Below, in pieces: positions 31,320 to 40,152 of a stretch of 64,000 nucleotides of DNA. The stretch comes from Elusimicrobia bacterium RIFOXYA2_FULL_47_53. Lineage in GTDB: Bacteria > Elusimicrobiota > Endomicrobiia > Endomicrobiales > XYA2-FULL-47-53. Both the position numbers and the translations under genes were made by a program. The stretch is taken from assembly GCA_001800315.1 (NCBI GenBank), contig MGVE01000018.1, positions 1 to 64,000 on the forward strand, given 5' to 3'. Numbering within the stretch: position 1 is the first letter of the stretch; every line of letters starts with the position of its first letter. The notes under the pieces were generated by a model, which worked only from the letters and a program-made list of their open reading frames with translations, was not told the origin of the DNA and ran no database searches.

Positions 31320-32165
31320 ATCAAAAACAGATCCGGCAGCAACTTCGCGGAACGCTCAATAACAGCCGCGGTTGAAATTGTTAAATCTCTGGTAAATAAC
31401 CAGGATTACGCCTCTCACAAAGGGTTCCTGCAGCCTCTGGATCCGCGCGTCAAGCTCCTTTCCACTGTTTTTTTCATAAGCGCGGTTATTTTTCTGGGCG
31501 ATCTACGGCTGCTTGTGGCATTCTATGTCCTCGGGCTTTTCCTCGCCGCGCTTTCTGGAATCGGGCTTATGTATTTTCTGGCGCGCACCTGGATTTTTAT
31601 CCCGCTGTTTTCCGCTTTTGCGGTTGTACCCGCTGTTTTTAATATTGTTACCCCCGGCAGTGAACTTTTCGCGCTGAAAATATTCGGTTTTCCTCTCGCG
31701 GTTACGCGCGAAGGGTTGATTCTGGCGGCGCGTTTTGTGCTTCGTGTCGCCGCGTCGGTTTCGTTTGTGGTTTTGCTGGCTCTCTCCACAAAACACGACG
31801 AGCTTTTAAAAGCCCTGCGCAGTTTCGGGATACCGCAGATTTTTGTTATGACCCTTGGCATGGCCTACAGATACATATATATGTTCGCGGAGATAATCGG
31901 ACAGACCCATACGGCGATTAAAAGCAGGGTAGGTTCTGGTATCGGGCATAAAAAAGGCCGCAAGCTGGTTGCCTGGAGTATGGCTAATCTCTGGATTAGA
32001 TCGTATTCAATGAGCAGTCAGGTTTTCAGCGCGATGATTTCAAGAGGATATGCGGGAGAGCCGCGTACCATGCAGGAGTTTAAGACTCGGCCGGCCGACT
32101 GGATTTTTTTGGCTGTTGCGGCAATGAGCCTTCTGCTGGTTTTATATAAAAATTACGGCAACTGA
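31320..32165 (+). CDS. cbiQ: ECF transporter transmembrane protein CbiQ, non-standard start
   Basis: 281 residues from a proposed ATC start at 31320. The frame is open from 31296 and the conserved N-terminus (KGFLQPLDPRVKLLSTVFF) is encoded upstream of the first GTG at 31515, yet no ATG, GTG or TTG exists before that GTG. GGGGCAATAAT directly precedes the ATC, just as GGGGCAATAATT precedes the tolC ATG. CbiQ is the coupling protein between CbiM and the ATPase: about five TM segments and the charged signature ISRGYAGEP (residues about 240-250). An early frameshift or a base error at the start codon is the alternative. Confidence 0.82.
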   Translation: MKNRSGSNFAERSITAAVEIVKSLVNNQDYASHKGFLQPLDPRVKLLSTVFFISAVIFLGDLRLLVAFYVLGLFLAALSGIGLMYFLARTWIFIPLFSAFAVVPAVFNIVTPGSELFALKIFGFPLAVTREGLILAARFVLRVAASVSFVVLLALSTKHDELLKALRSFGIPQIFVMTLGMAYRYIYMFAEIIGQTHTAIKSRVGSGIGHKKGRKLVAWSMANLWIRSYSMSSQVFSAMISRGYAGEPRTMQEFKTRPADWIFLAVAAMSLLLVLYKNYGN

Positions 32166-32181
32166 TGTTTAACGAGGCAAA

Positions 32182-32997
32182 ATGAGCGAATATGTTTTTG
32201 AGCTGGAAAATGTTGTTTATTCCTACCTGGGCAGGTTCAAGGCCCTAAACGGAATCAGCCTTAAGGTCAAGGCCGGGGAAAAGATAGCGTTTATCGGGGC
32301 TAACGGAACCGGCAAGTCAACCCTGCTGACGATGCTTGACGCTTTGATTTTTCCCGACACCGGCTCTATAAAAGCTTTCGGCGGAGAGCGGCTCAGCGAA
32401 GGCAGTTTCAGGGATGAGCGCTTCTCTCAGTCTTTCAGGAAAAAAGTCGGATTTGTCTTTCAGAATCCCGATGTACAGCTTTTTTGTCCGACTGTTAGAG
32501 AAGACATTGTTTTCGGTCCGCTTCAGCTCGGGGCTTCCGACACTCAGGCGCGGGACAGGCTGGCCTCCCTGGCAAAGATCCTTGAGATTGAGGAACTTTT
32601 AGACCGCGCCCCGCACCAGCTGAGCATCGGCGAAAAAAGAAAAGCCGCCATAGCCTCGGTGCTCTCCATGGACACCGATGTGATACTCCTTGACGAGCCG
32701 ACCGCCGGGCTGGACCCTGCCACCACAAGGCATATCGTTGACATGGTTTTGGAGGCCGGTTCAAAGGGCAAAACTATTATCACGGCAACCCACGACCTTC
32801 ATATAGTAAGCGAAATTTCCGACACGGTCTATGTTTTTGACAAGGCCAAAACAATTGTCCGCAGCGGGACACCTCACGAAATACTCTCGGACGAAGAATT
32901 TTTGAAAAACAATAATCTGGCGCACATTCACAAGCATAAACATAAAGACGGCTTTCATGTCCACCCTCACACGCACCTTGATCATCACGAAGCGTAA
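32182..32997 (+). CDS. cbiO: ECF transporter ATPase CbiO with histidine-rich tail
   Basis: 271 residues. Walker A GANGTGKST (near 39-47), Q-loop VFQNPDVQLF, signature LSIGEKRKAAIA, Walker B VILLDEPTAGLDP and H-loop TATHD. It powers CbiM-mediated Ni/Co uptake. The last 25 residues are very His-rich (HIHKHKHKDG, HVHPHTHLDHHEA), an unusual extension for an ATPase that could bind or store the transported metal or sense it. Spacing to cbiQ is 16 bases, RBS GAGG. Confidence 0.93.
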   Translation: MSEYVFELENVVYSYLGRFKALNGISLKVKAGEKIAFIGANGTGKSTLLTMLDALIFPDTGSIKAFGGERLSEGSFRDERFSQSFRKKVGFVFQNPDVQLFCPTVREDIVFGPLQLGASDTQARDRLASLAKILEIEELLDRAPHQLSIGEKRKAAIASVLSMDTDVILLDEPTAGLDPATTRHIVDMVLEAGSKGKTIITATHDLHIVSEISDTVYVFDKAKTIVRSGTPHEILSDEEFLKNNNLAHIHKHKHKDGFHVHPHTHLDHHEA

Positions 32998-33038
32998 TCT
33001 CGCCCGGGAGCAAAAGAGCTCCATAAGGAGACATTAAT

Positions 33039-33731
33039 ATGTTTCAGGTAAATTTTGAACAGATATCTTTATTGACCTATGCCGGGGTGTACGCTTCCGG
33101 ACTGCTGACTTCTCTTACCCCGTGCGTATATCCTATCATTCCGATAGTTGTGGGCTATCTGGGTTCGCTGGCTGGCACTCCGCGAAAAAAGTTTATAGCT
33201 TCCGCGGCCTATGTACTGGGCCTGTCGCTGGTTTATTCACTGCTTGGCATGATAGCCGCTTTAAGCGGCCAGATATTCGGCCAGATGACGGCAAACCCGT
33301 ACCTTTACGGCGGATTCGGCCTGCTCCTTCTGGCGCTGGGCGGAAATATGATGGACTGGTACTATATCCCTCTGCCCGGCTCATCGCTCGGCGGCACTAA
33401 AACTATAAAAGATTCCTATTTCTGGGCGCCCTTCGCGATAGGCCTGACTTCGGGGCTTGTTGCCTCGCCTTGCACCGCTCCGGTTTTAGGAAGCCTGCTT
33501 ATATATGTGGCCTCAAGCAAAAATGTGCTTAAAGGCGGGCTTCTTATGTTCGTCTTCTCACTGGGCATGAGCACGCTCCTGCTTTTGATAGGTTTTTCTT
33601 CCGGGATGCTGGCGTATTTGCCGAAATCAGGGAAATGGATGGAGATAATAAAGAAAATAATGGCTCTGGCGATTTTCGGAGCCGGGGTATACTTTATTTA
33701 TCAGGCGGGAATACTCGCCGGGCTGTACTAA
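33039..33731 (+). CDS. ccdA: CcdA-type thiol-disulfide transmembrane protein
   Basis: 230 residues, six TM segments. Redox cysteines lie in TPCVYPIIPIV (TM1) and SPCTAPVLGSLL (TM4), the DsbD-gamma/CcdA pattern. It passes electrons from cytosolic thioredoxin to periplasmic partners for cytochrome c maturation or disulfide reduction. No cytochrome c genes are in the window, so its client is unknown. RBS AAGGAG. Confidence 0.92.
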   Translation: MFQVNFEQISLLTYAGVYASGLLTSLTPCVYPIIPIVVGYLGSLAGTPRKKFIASAAYVLGLSLVYSLLGMIAALSGQIFGQMTANPYLYGGFGLLLLALGGNMMDWYYIPLPGSSLGGTKTIKDSYFWAPFAIGLTSGLVASPCTAPVLGSLLIYVASSKNVLKGGLLMFVFSLGMSTLLLLIGFSSGMLAYLPKSGKWMEIIKKIMALAIFGAGVYFIYQAGILAGLY

Positions 33732-33781
33732 CCTCGGGCATTACGCAAAACCGATAAAATTTTGCTATAATACAAATCTTG

Positions 33782-34993
33782 ATGAAAATATTAATCGTTG
33801 ATGACAACAAAGCCGCAGCGGAAATGATGTCTGATGTCTTTAGCGCCAAAGGACTGGACTCTTCCTTTATAACCGACCCGAAAGAAGCCGTTTCTGCCGT
33901 TAAAAAACTTAAGCCGGATGTGGTCCTGCTTGACATTATGATGCCGGGCATTGACGGCATCACCGTATGCAAAAACATTAAAGCCGACGCCGAAGCAAGC
34001 GGCGCCAGAGTTATAATGCTTACGGCCAAGGATTTTGTGGAAGACAAGGAAAAGGCCAAGGCGGTCGGCGCCGAAGGTTTCATTAATAAGACCCTGCTTC
34101 CTGATGAAGTTTTAAAAATCATATACAGCATAGTCGCGCCCCCAAAGGCCGCGCCGGCATACATAAAATTTTGGGGCACAAGGGGTTCCATAGCCACCAC
34201 CGAACCCGAAACCGCTAAATACGGAGGCGATACCGCCTGCGTTGAAGCGAATTTCGGCGACAGGATGATTATTTTTGACGCCGGCACGGGTTTGCGCAGG
34301 CTCGGCGACCGAATAATCGGAGACAAGACGCGGGTTAAAAGCATAGATATGTTTTTAAGCCACTATCACTGGGACCACATTCAGGGCCTGCCGTTTTTTA
34401 TACCCGCTTACAGCCAGAAGCATAACATAAGCATTTACGGCTGTTCAGAGACGGATCTTTCAATTGAAGAAATCCTTGAAACTCAGATGAGTTTCCCGTA
34501 TTTTCCCATACCGTTCAAATTTGTGTCTCCCAATATTAAGCTCCGCTCCTTGGCGGAGGAGACCATAGAGCTCGGCGATATCAAAATAAAGACGACATAT
34601 TTAAACCATCCGGGCAACGCGCTCGGCTTCAGGATAGAGTACAACGGAAAGGCCGTGGTTTACATGCCGGATAACGAAATTAATTTTTCCGTGCCTGAAT
34701 ACGGCAACAGGATAGTGGATTTCTGCAAAGACGCCGACATACTGATTCACGACGCCCAGTATACGCCGGAGGAGTACAAGCTTAAAAAATCCTGGGGCCA
34801 TTCCACTCAGGAAGACGCGCTTAAACTCGCGATAAAAGCCAATGTAAAGAAATTTTTCATGTTCCATCATGACCCCTCAAGGACCGATGCCCACATGGAA
34901 GAGATTCTGGCCAAGTGCCGTAAAATACTGAGCGCTTCGGGAAGCTCCGTGGTTTGTGAGGCCGCGAGACAGGGCGAGAAAATAGAAATTTGA
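33782..34993 (+). CDS. Response-regulator receiver fused to a metallo-beta-lactamase-fold hydrolase
   Basis: 403 residues. The receiver domain (1 to about 118) has acidic pair D7/D8, phospho-acceptor D51 (LLDIMMPG), T in VIMLTAK and lysine in FINK. The C-terminal metallo-beta-lactamase domain (about 125-400) begins IKFWGTRGSIATTEP and has the zinc motif SHYHWDHIQG, MPDNE, HDAQYT and MFHHDP, resembling the PhnP/RNase Z-like phosphodiesterase branch. Phosphorylation may gate a phosphodiesterase. No sensor kinase is adjacent. The ATG at 33782 lies only 10 bases after a TATAAT (33766-33771), so the 5' leader is nearly absent. Confidence 0.9.
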   Translation: MKILIVDDNKAAAEMMSDVFSAKGLDSSFITDPKEAVSAVKKLKPDVVLLDIMMPGIDGITVCKNIKADAEASGARVIMLTAKDFVEDKEKAKAVGAEGFINKTLLPDEVLKIIYSIVAPPKAAPAYIKFWGTRGSIATTEPETAKYGGDTACVEANFGDRMIIFDAGTGLRRLGDRIIGDKTRVKSIDMFLSHYHWDHIQGLPFFIPAYSQKHNISIYGCSETDLSIEEILETQMSFPYFPIPFKFVSPNIKLRSLAEETIELGDIKIKTTYLNHPGNALGFRIEYNGKAVVYMPDNEINFSVPEYGNRIVDFCKDADILIHDAQYTPEEYKLKKSWGHSTQEDALKLAIKANVKKFFMFHHDPSRTDAHMEEILAKCRKILSASGSSVVCEAARQGEKIEI

Positions 34994-35184
34994 AGCAGTA
35001 AAAAACCTCTTTCGGGCCGTCTTTGCGAGGACCCGTCGCGTTGTTGCGGAGGGGACGAAGCAATCTCGCAGTTGACTTCAAAGTCGGGATTGCTTCAGCC
35101 ATGAAGCAGAACTGGCTTCGCAACGACGACAAAGGACGAAGTCATCCTGACAGGGTTTTGCTAAGGGATTTTAAATTGACTCAA
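34990..35184. mobile_element. MITE-like element, diverged copy
   Basis: Left end TTGAAGCAGTAAAAAA overlaps the stop codon of the preceding gene; right end is TTTTAAATTGACTCAA (35169-35184). It shares AACCTCTTTCGGG with the copy at 9972, and GTCTTTGCGAGG and GAAGCAATCTCG with the copies near 7.5 and 40.0 kb. No gene inside. Confidence 0.6.
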
Positions 35185-35206
35185 TTAGAGCAACAGGGAG
35201 AATACA

Positions 35207-35779
35207 ATGTTAAAGAAATTTATGACGGTGGCCGCTGTGTTGTCGTTTTTGTTTTCTTCTAACGCTTCCGCCGCGAAATATTTCGGCGCCAGGCCGGAAG
35301 GCACTCCTTCGGTTATAAATTACGGCTGGGACGGCCTTAAGCTCGGACTCTTCACGGGCCTGAGCATAGGTTACCTGGATTATTCAAACAGCAACAACTC
35401 TTCGGCTATCACAAACGGCGCGGCTTACGGGGCACTTCTGGGAGTCGGCGCCGGACTGCTGATAGGCATTTCGGACGCTTCCAAAGGGAGAAAAGGCATG
35501 GGGGCGATTTATTTAAGGGATATGCAGAAGGGCGGAACCCTCGGTTTGCTGGTAGGCGCGCTTATCGGCGCTCTGCAGGGAAGCGGCAAGGCTTTAGGCG
35601 AAGGCGCGGCGTGGGGATATCTGGGCGGAGAGGTTGCCGGTTTCTTTATAGCATCTTTTGAGGGTCCGGTCATACTCAGGGAATATTCCGGCGCTGACAG
35701 ACTTTCGGTGAATCTCGCCGCGGTTCGCGGTTCTGACGGAAATTATATTCCGGGACTTCGGATTCAGGGAAAATTTTAA
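35207..35779 (+). CDS. Hypothetical exported glycine-rich protein
   Basis: 190 residues. Signal peptide cleaved after SNASA (about residue 22). The mature part has three Gly/Ala-rich hydrophobic stretches (AAYGALLGVGAGLLIGI, GTLGLLVGALIGALQGSG, AWGYLGGEVAGFFIASF), reminiscent of glycine-zipper membrane segments. It ends in a short strand region with terminal phenylalanine. I do not recognise the family. A TTGACT of the preceding MITE-like end could serve as its -35. RBS GGGAG. Confidence 0.62.
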   Translation: MLKKFMTVAAVLSFLFSSNASAAKYFGARPEGTPSVINYGWDGLKLGLFTGLSIGYLDYSNSNNSSAITNGAAYGALLGVGAGLLIGISDASKGRKGMGAIYLRDMQKGGTLGLLVGALIGALQGSGKALGEGAAWGYLGGEVAGFFIASFEGPVILREYSGADRLSVNLAAVRGSDGNYIPGLRIQGKF

Positions 35780-35801
35780 CCGGCTTAACATAGGAATAAC
35801 A

Positions 35802-36665
35802 ATGAAAAAATTTAATATACTTCCGCTTTTAGTTTTGTTCTCGCTGTTTGTGTCCGGCTGCACCAGGCCGCCCCGCGATAACACCATTAATATCATAGGT
35901 TCTGATACCATGGTAAACCTTGTCCAGTCCTGGGCCGAGGAGTTTATGAAGTCGCATCCGGATTATTTCATTGCCGTGACAGGCGGCGGTTCGGGAACCG
36001 GCATGGCAAACCTTATCAGCGGGAGCTGTGATATCGCTTCCGCTTCAAGAAAAATAAAGCCCCGCGAAATTGAGCTTGCCGCGCAAAACGGCATAACCCA
36101 GCATGAATTTATCGTGGGCTTAGACGGCATTGCCGTAGTGGTCAATCCCGGCAACCCGGTTAACGAGCTTACCATAGACCAGCTGGCGGATATTTTCACC
36201 GGGAAGCTGACAAACTGGAAGGATGTGGGAGGCAAGGACGGCAAAATTGTTATACTTTCCCGCGAAGTTAATTCGGGTACGCACATATATTTTAAGGAAA
36301 GAGTGTTAAATAAAGGCAAATCCGGCGCTTCCGGCGGAAAGGAATTCGCCCCGTCGGCCCTGATGCTTTCTTCGTCCCAGGCGATAGCCGACGAGATCAG
36401 CGGCAATGAAAATGCCATCGGCTATTACGGTATGGGCTACATCAATCCGAAACAGAAGCCTCTTAAAGTCGCCAAAGACCCGAAAACAGGATACTTCTCG
36501 CCCGACATTCCGAGCGTTGTTTCCGGGAAATATCCAATATCAAGGCCCATGTTTCTCTACACAAAAAACGAACCGAACCGCTGCGCCAGGGAATTTTTGG
36601 AGTTTGCCATGAGCAAGCGCGGCCAGGAAATAGTCAAGGAAACGGATTTTGTGCCGGTAAAATAA
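35802..36665 (+). CDS. pstS: Phosphate-binding lipoprotein PstS
   Basis: 287 residues. Lipobox FVSGC places the lipid-modified cysteine at residue 20. The PBP-like phosphate domain starts INIIGSDTMVNLVQSWAEEF and has GGGSGTGMANL and SREVNSGTH, the classic phosphate-binding loops. It captures inorganic phosphate for the PstCAB channel. First gene of pstS-C-A-B1-B2. No PHO-box-like direct repeats are recognisable upstream. Confidence 0.95.
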   Translation: MKKFNILPLLVLFSLFVSGCTRPPRDNTINIIGSDTMVNLVQSWAEEFMKSHPDYFIAVTGGGSGTGMANLISGSCDIASASRKIKPREIELAAQNGITQHEFIVGLDGIAVVVNPGNPVNELTIDQLADIFTGKLTNWKDVGGKDGKIVILSREVNSGTHIYFKERVLNKGKSGASGGKEFAPSALMLSSSQAIADEISGNENAIGYYGMGYINPKQKPLKVAKDPKTGYFSPDIPSVVSGKYPISRPMFLYTKNEPNRCAREFLEFAMSKRGQEIVKETDFVPVK

Positions 36666-36668
36666 AAA

Positions 36669-37547
36669 ATGAACATTAAATTCAGAAGGTTCAGCGAATT
36701 CCTTATTGAGAAGGCGATTTTTTTAAGCGGCATTATCTCCATACTTTTCGTGGTGCTTATTTTCGCTTTCCTGCTTAAAGAAGGGCTCGCGCTTTTTAAA
36801 TATGTTTCCGTGAAAGACTTTATTTTCGGGGCGGAGTGGTATCCCATAAGCGAACCTCCCAAGTTTGGAATTATTTCGCTTATCATGGGTTCTGTCTGGG
36901 TTACCGCGGGAGCCATAATTATTTCGGTGCCTATCGGCATCGCTGCCGCCATTTATATTTCTGAAATAGCACCCCGCAAAATAAGGGGCATTCTTAAGTC
37001 TGGCATTGAGATGCTTGCCGCTATTCCAAGCGTTGTGATAGGTTTTATCGGCATAACTACGCTGGTGCCGCTGGTAAAAAATGTGTTCGGCCTTTCAACG
37101 GGGCTCACCGCGCTTTCGGGGTCAATAATGCTGGCTTTTATGGCCATACCCACTATTGTTTCCATCGCCGAGGACGCGTTTTATTCAATTCCGAAAAGGT
37201 ATAAAGAGGCGGCGCTCGCGCTCGGCGCGACCCACTGGCAGACTATTTGGCGGGTGCTCATAAAGGCGGCTTTCCCGGGGATAGTCGCGGCTTCCATGCT
37301 GGGCATCGGCCGCGTGATAGGCGAAACTATGGCGGTCATGATGATAACCGGCAATGTCGCCAAAATTCCCAACAGCATCTTTGATCCGGTCAGGACGCTT
37401 ACGGCCACTATCGCGGCCGAGATGGGCGAAGCCGTACGGGGCAGCGACCACTATTTCGCGCTTTTCGCCATAGGCATAGTGCTTTTTGTCATAACATTTT
37501 TGATTAACCTTATCGCGGACATTTATATAAACAGAGAGCTAAAGTGA
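36669..37547 (+). CDS. pstC: Phosphate ABC transporter permease PstC
   Basis: 292 residues, six TM segments. The EAA loop reads YKEAALALGATHWQTIWRVLIKAAFPGI, where it meets the ATPase. It overlaps pstA by 4 bases and follows pstS by 3 bases. Its paralogous partner is PstA. Confidence 0.95.
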   Translation: MNIKFRRFSEFLIEKAIFLSGIISILFVVLIFAFLLKEGLALFKYVSVKDFIFGAEWYPISEPPKFGIISLIMGSVWVTAGAIIISVPIGIAAAIYISEIAPRKIRGILKSGIEMLAAIPSVVIGFIGITTLVPLVKNVFGLSTGLTALSGSIMLAFMAIPTIVSIAEDAFYSIPKRYKEAALALGATHWQTIWRVLIKAAFPGIVAASMLGIGRVIGETMAVMMITGNVAKIPNSIFDPVRTLTATIAAEMGEAVRGSDHYFALFAIGIVLFVITFLINLIADIYINRELK

Positions 37548-38383
37548 ACCCGAAACTCGCGCAAAAAATCGCTTTTATAATTCTGCTTCTGGCTACAATT
37601 CTTGTAATCGTGCCGGTGGGAATGATAGTCGTGATAATTGTAGTTAAGGGGGCTCCCGCCATAAACTGGGAATTTCTCCTGGCAATGCCCAGCAAAGGCA
37701 TGAGGGCCGGCGGCATATTCCCGGCTATAGTTGGCACCATTTACCTTGTCGCGGCGACTATTCTTTTTGCCATTCCGGTCGGGGTATTCTCGGCCATTTA
37801 CCTTGTTGAGTACGCCAGGGAAAATCTGCTGACCCGCATGGTAAAACTCGCGATAATAAATTTGGCCGGCGTGCCTTCAATAGTTTACGGGCTTTTCGGG
37901 CTCGGCCTCTTCGTGATATTCCTCGGTTTCGGGCCCTCCATAATAGCCGGCGCTCTGACACTGGCGATAATGATTCTTCCCATTATTATTACAACTTCTA
38001 AAGAAGCGCTTGACTCGGTTCCGAGGTCCTACAGGGAGGCGAGCCTGGCGCTTGGCGCCTCCAAGTGGCAGACTATCCGCCATGTGGTGCTTCCCAGCGC
38101 GCTGCCGGGAATTCTCACGGGCATAATACTCGGCATAAGCCGCGCCGCCGGCGAGACCGCGCCTATTCTTTTTACCGTGGCGGCCTTTTATCTTCCGCGC
38201 CTGCCAAGGACTATGTTTGACCAGGTAATGGTCCTGCCCTACCATTTGTTCGTGGTTTCAACCCAGATACCTAACATCAAGACCGAATACACTTACGCCA
38301 CGGCTCTTGTCCTTGTGGGTATAGTTTTGATAGCCAATCTGGCGGCCATAATTCTGCGCTCAAAATACCGGAAAAAAATATGA
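37544..38383 (+). CDS. pstA: Phosphate ABC transporter permease PstA
   Basis: 279 residues, six TM segments, EAA loop YREASLALGASKWQTIRHVVLPSALPGI. GTG start overlapping the pstC stop (GTGA) and an ATGA overlap with the first pstB. Forms the membrane pore with PstC. Confidence 0.95.
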   Translation: MNPKLAQKIAFIILLLATILVIVPVGMIVVIIVVKGAPAINWEFLLAMPSKGMRAGGIFPAIVGTIYLVAATILFAIPVGVFSAIYLVEYARENLLTRMVKLAIINLAGVPSIVYGLFGLGLFVIFLGFGPSIIAGALTLAIMILPIIITTSKEALDSVPRSYREASLALGASKWQTIRHVVLPSALPGILTGIILGISRAAGETAPILFTVAAFYLPRLPRTMFDQVMVLPYHLFVVSTQIPNIKTEYTYATALVLVGIVLIANLAAIILRSKYRKKI

Positions 38384-39135
38384 CGATAAAAATAAAAACT
38401 AATAAACTGAATATTTACTATGGCGATAAGCAGGCCGTGAAATCTCTTGACATTGAGATTTACAACAATGAGATCCTGGGCATTATCGGCCCCGCCAACA
38501 GCGGCAAGACAACTTTCCTTCGTTCGCTCAACAGGCTTAACGATTTAAGCCCGAGCTTCAGTCACGACGGAGAAGTTCTGATAGACGGAGTTGATATCTA
38601 CTCCAAGGGTGTTGATGTCAACAGCCTGCGCAAAAGGGTGGGAATGGTTTTCGCGCTTCCGCTTCCTCTTCCCATGAGCATTTACGAAAATATTGTTTAC
38701 GGCCCGAAAAGGCAGGGCCTGACCGATAAAAAGAAACTTAATGAAATAGTAGAGGCGTCGCTTAAGGAAGCCTACCTCTGGGACGAGGTTAAAGACAGGC
38801 TGGATCTGCAGGCGATGAGGCTTTCCGGCGGACAGCAGCAGAGGCTTTGCATAGCGCGCACCCTGGCTGTTGAGCCCGAGATAATACTTTTTGACGAGCC
38901 CTCCTCCGGCCTTGACCCCATTTCAACGGCCAGGGTTGAGGAAGCGATGGTAAAGCTTAAAGAAAAATACACCATTGTGCTTGTCACCAACCACACCAAG
39001 CAGGCCGCCAGAGTAAGTTCGCGCGTGGCATTTTTCCTCATGGGCGAAATGATTGAAATAGACAAAACCGACAGGATATTCACCAACCCCAAAGATTCAA
39101 GGACAGAGGGCTATATTTCGGGCAAATTCGGCTGA
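38380..39135 (+). CDS. pstB: Phosphate transporter ATPase PstB, copy 1 (degenerate Q- and H-loops)
   Basis: 251 residues. Walker A GPANSGKTTF, signature [13 protein letters not shown] and Walker B ILFDEPSSGLDP are intact. However the Q-loop reads VGMVFALPLPLPM where PstB normally has VFQKPNPFPM, so the glutamine is alanine. The H-loop reads VTNHTKQ where VTHNMQQ is normal. Its own nucleotide side therefore looks impaired while its signature is normal. The second copy lies 41 bases downstream with the complementary pattern. Confidence 0.92.
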   Translation: MTIKIKTNKLNIYYGDKQAVKSLDIEIYNNEILGIIGPANSGKTTFLRSLNRLNDLSPSFSHDGEVLIDGVDIYSKGVDVNSLRKRVGMVFALPLPLPMSIYENIVYGPKRQGLTDKKKLNEIVEASLKEAYLWDEVKDRLDLQAMRLSGGQQQRLCIARTLAVEPEIILFDEPSSGLDPISTARVEEAMVKLKEKYTIVLVTNHTKQAARVSSRVAFFLMGEMIEIDKTDRIFTNPKDSRTEGYISGKFG

Positions 39136-39176
39136 TACCGGCGAAATAACATAGACGGACGGGAATTCATTTAACT

Positions 39177-39929
39177 ATGACTAAGATAGCTGTTGAAAAA
39201 CTAAATCTGTTTTACGGTGATTTTCAGGCGCTGATCAATGTGGATATACGCATACCGGCCAACAAGATCACTTCCATGATAGGGCCTTCGGGCTGCGGTA
39301 AATCCACGCTGCTAAGGACCGTCAACCGCATGAACGATCTTGTGGACGGCGCCAGGGTTGACGGCAAAATAATTATTGACGGGGATAATGTGCTTGACTC
39401 CGGCTACGACCTGGTTTCTCTGAGAAAAAGAGTCGGCATGGTTTTCCAGAGGCCCAACCCTTTCCCTATGTCGGTCGCTTCCAATATAACATTCGGCCTT
39501 AGGGTTCACGGCTCGGCAAAGCGCGGCGATTTTGACAATATAGTGGAAGATTCGCTAAAGAAAGTTCTGCTCTGGGACGACCTCAAGGACAGGCTGGACC
39601 GTTCGGCGCTTTCCCTGAGCCTTGAACAGCAGCAGAGGCTCTGCATAGCCAGGCTTATCGCGGTAAAGCCGGAAATTCTTCTTATGGACGAACCGTGTTC
39701 GGCTTTAGACCCCATCGCGACGGAAAGAATAGAACAGCTTATGATTGAGCTTAAAGAAAACTACACCATAGTTATCGTAACACACAACATGCAGCAGGCC
39801 TCCCGTATCAGCGATTCAACCGGATTTATGTGGCTGGGCGAGCTGATAGAATACGGAGCCACGGATATGATTTTCACAAACCCGAAACAGAAACTGACCC
39901 AGGATTATATTACGGGCAGGGCGGGATAA
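39177..39929 (+). CDS. pstB: Phosphate transporter ATPase PstB, copy 2 (degenerate signature)
   Basis: 250 residues. Walker [11 protein letters not shown]-loop [10 protein letters not shown], Walker [14 protein letters not shown] and H-loop VTHNMQQA are all canonical. The signature is [13 protein letters not shown] instead of [13 protein letters not shown]. Paired with copy 1, it would form one normal site (its Walker motifs with the copy-1 signature) and one degenerate site. It probably acts as a heterodimer with copy 1 on PstC/PstA. Confidence 0.92.
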   Translation: MTKIAVEKLNLFYGDFQALINVDIRIPANKITSMIGPSGCGKSTLLRTVNRMNDLVDGARVDGKIIIDGDNVLDSGYDLVSLRKRVGMVFQRPNPFPMSVASNITFGLRVHGSAKRGDFDNIVEDSLKKVLLWDDLKDRLDRSALSLSLEQQQRLCIARLIAVKPEILLMDEPCSALDPIATERIEQLMIELKENYTIVIVTHNMQQASRISDSTGFMWLGELIEYGATDMIFTNPKQKLTQDYITGRAG

Positions 39930-39973
39930 TATATTCAGAAAAAAGTTGTAAGTGGTAAGGGGTAAGTGGTAAG

Positions 39974-40152
39974 TTGAGTCAGTTGAAAAAGTGTTTCAGG
40001 TCGTCTTTGCCTGCCCGCCAAAGCTTTTGTGGAGGGCGAGGAGTGCAACGACGAAGCAATCTCGTCGCTTCCGACGGAAAAGCGAGATTGCTTCTCTCCC
40101 TTTGGGAGATCGCAATGACAGGGTCTTATTAAGGGTTTTTCAATTGACTCAA
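39974..40152. mobile_element. MITE-like element between pstB2 and phoU
   Basis: 179 bases bounded by TTGAGTCAGTTGAAAAA (39974-39990) and TTTTTCAATTGACTCAA (40136-40152), inverted with one mismatch. Flanked on both sides by AAGTGGTAAG-like low-complexity repeats. The interior has GAAGCAATCTCG and CGAGATTGCTTC as an inverted pair. Same family as the element at 9972-10140. Confidence 0.7.

Noticed and set aside
31515-32165. cbiQ starting at the GTG at 31515
   Set aside because: It would remove the conserved DPRVKLL region and the first TM segment, and it has no ribosome site.
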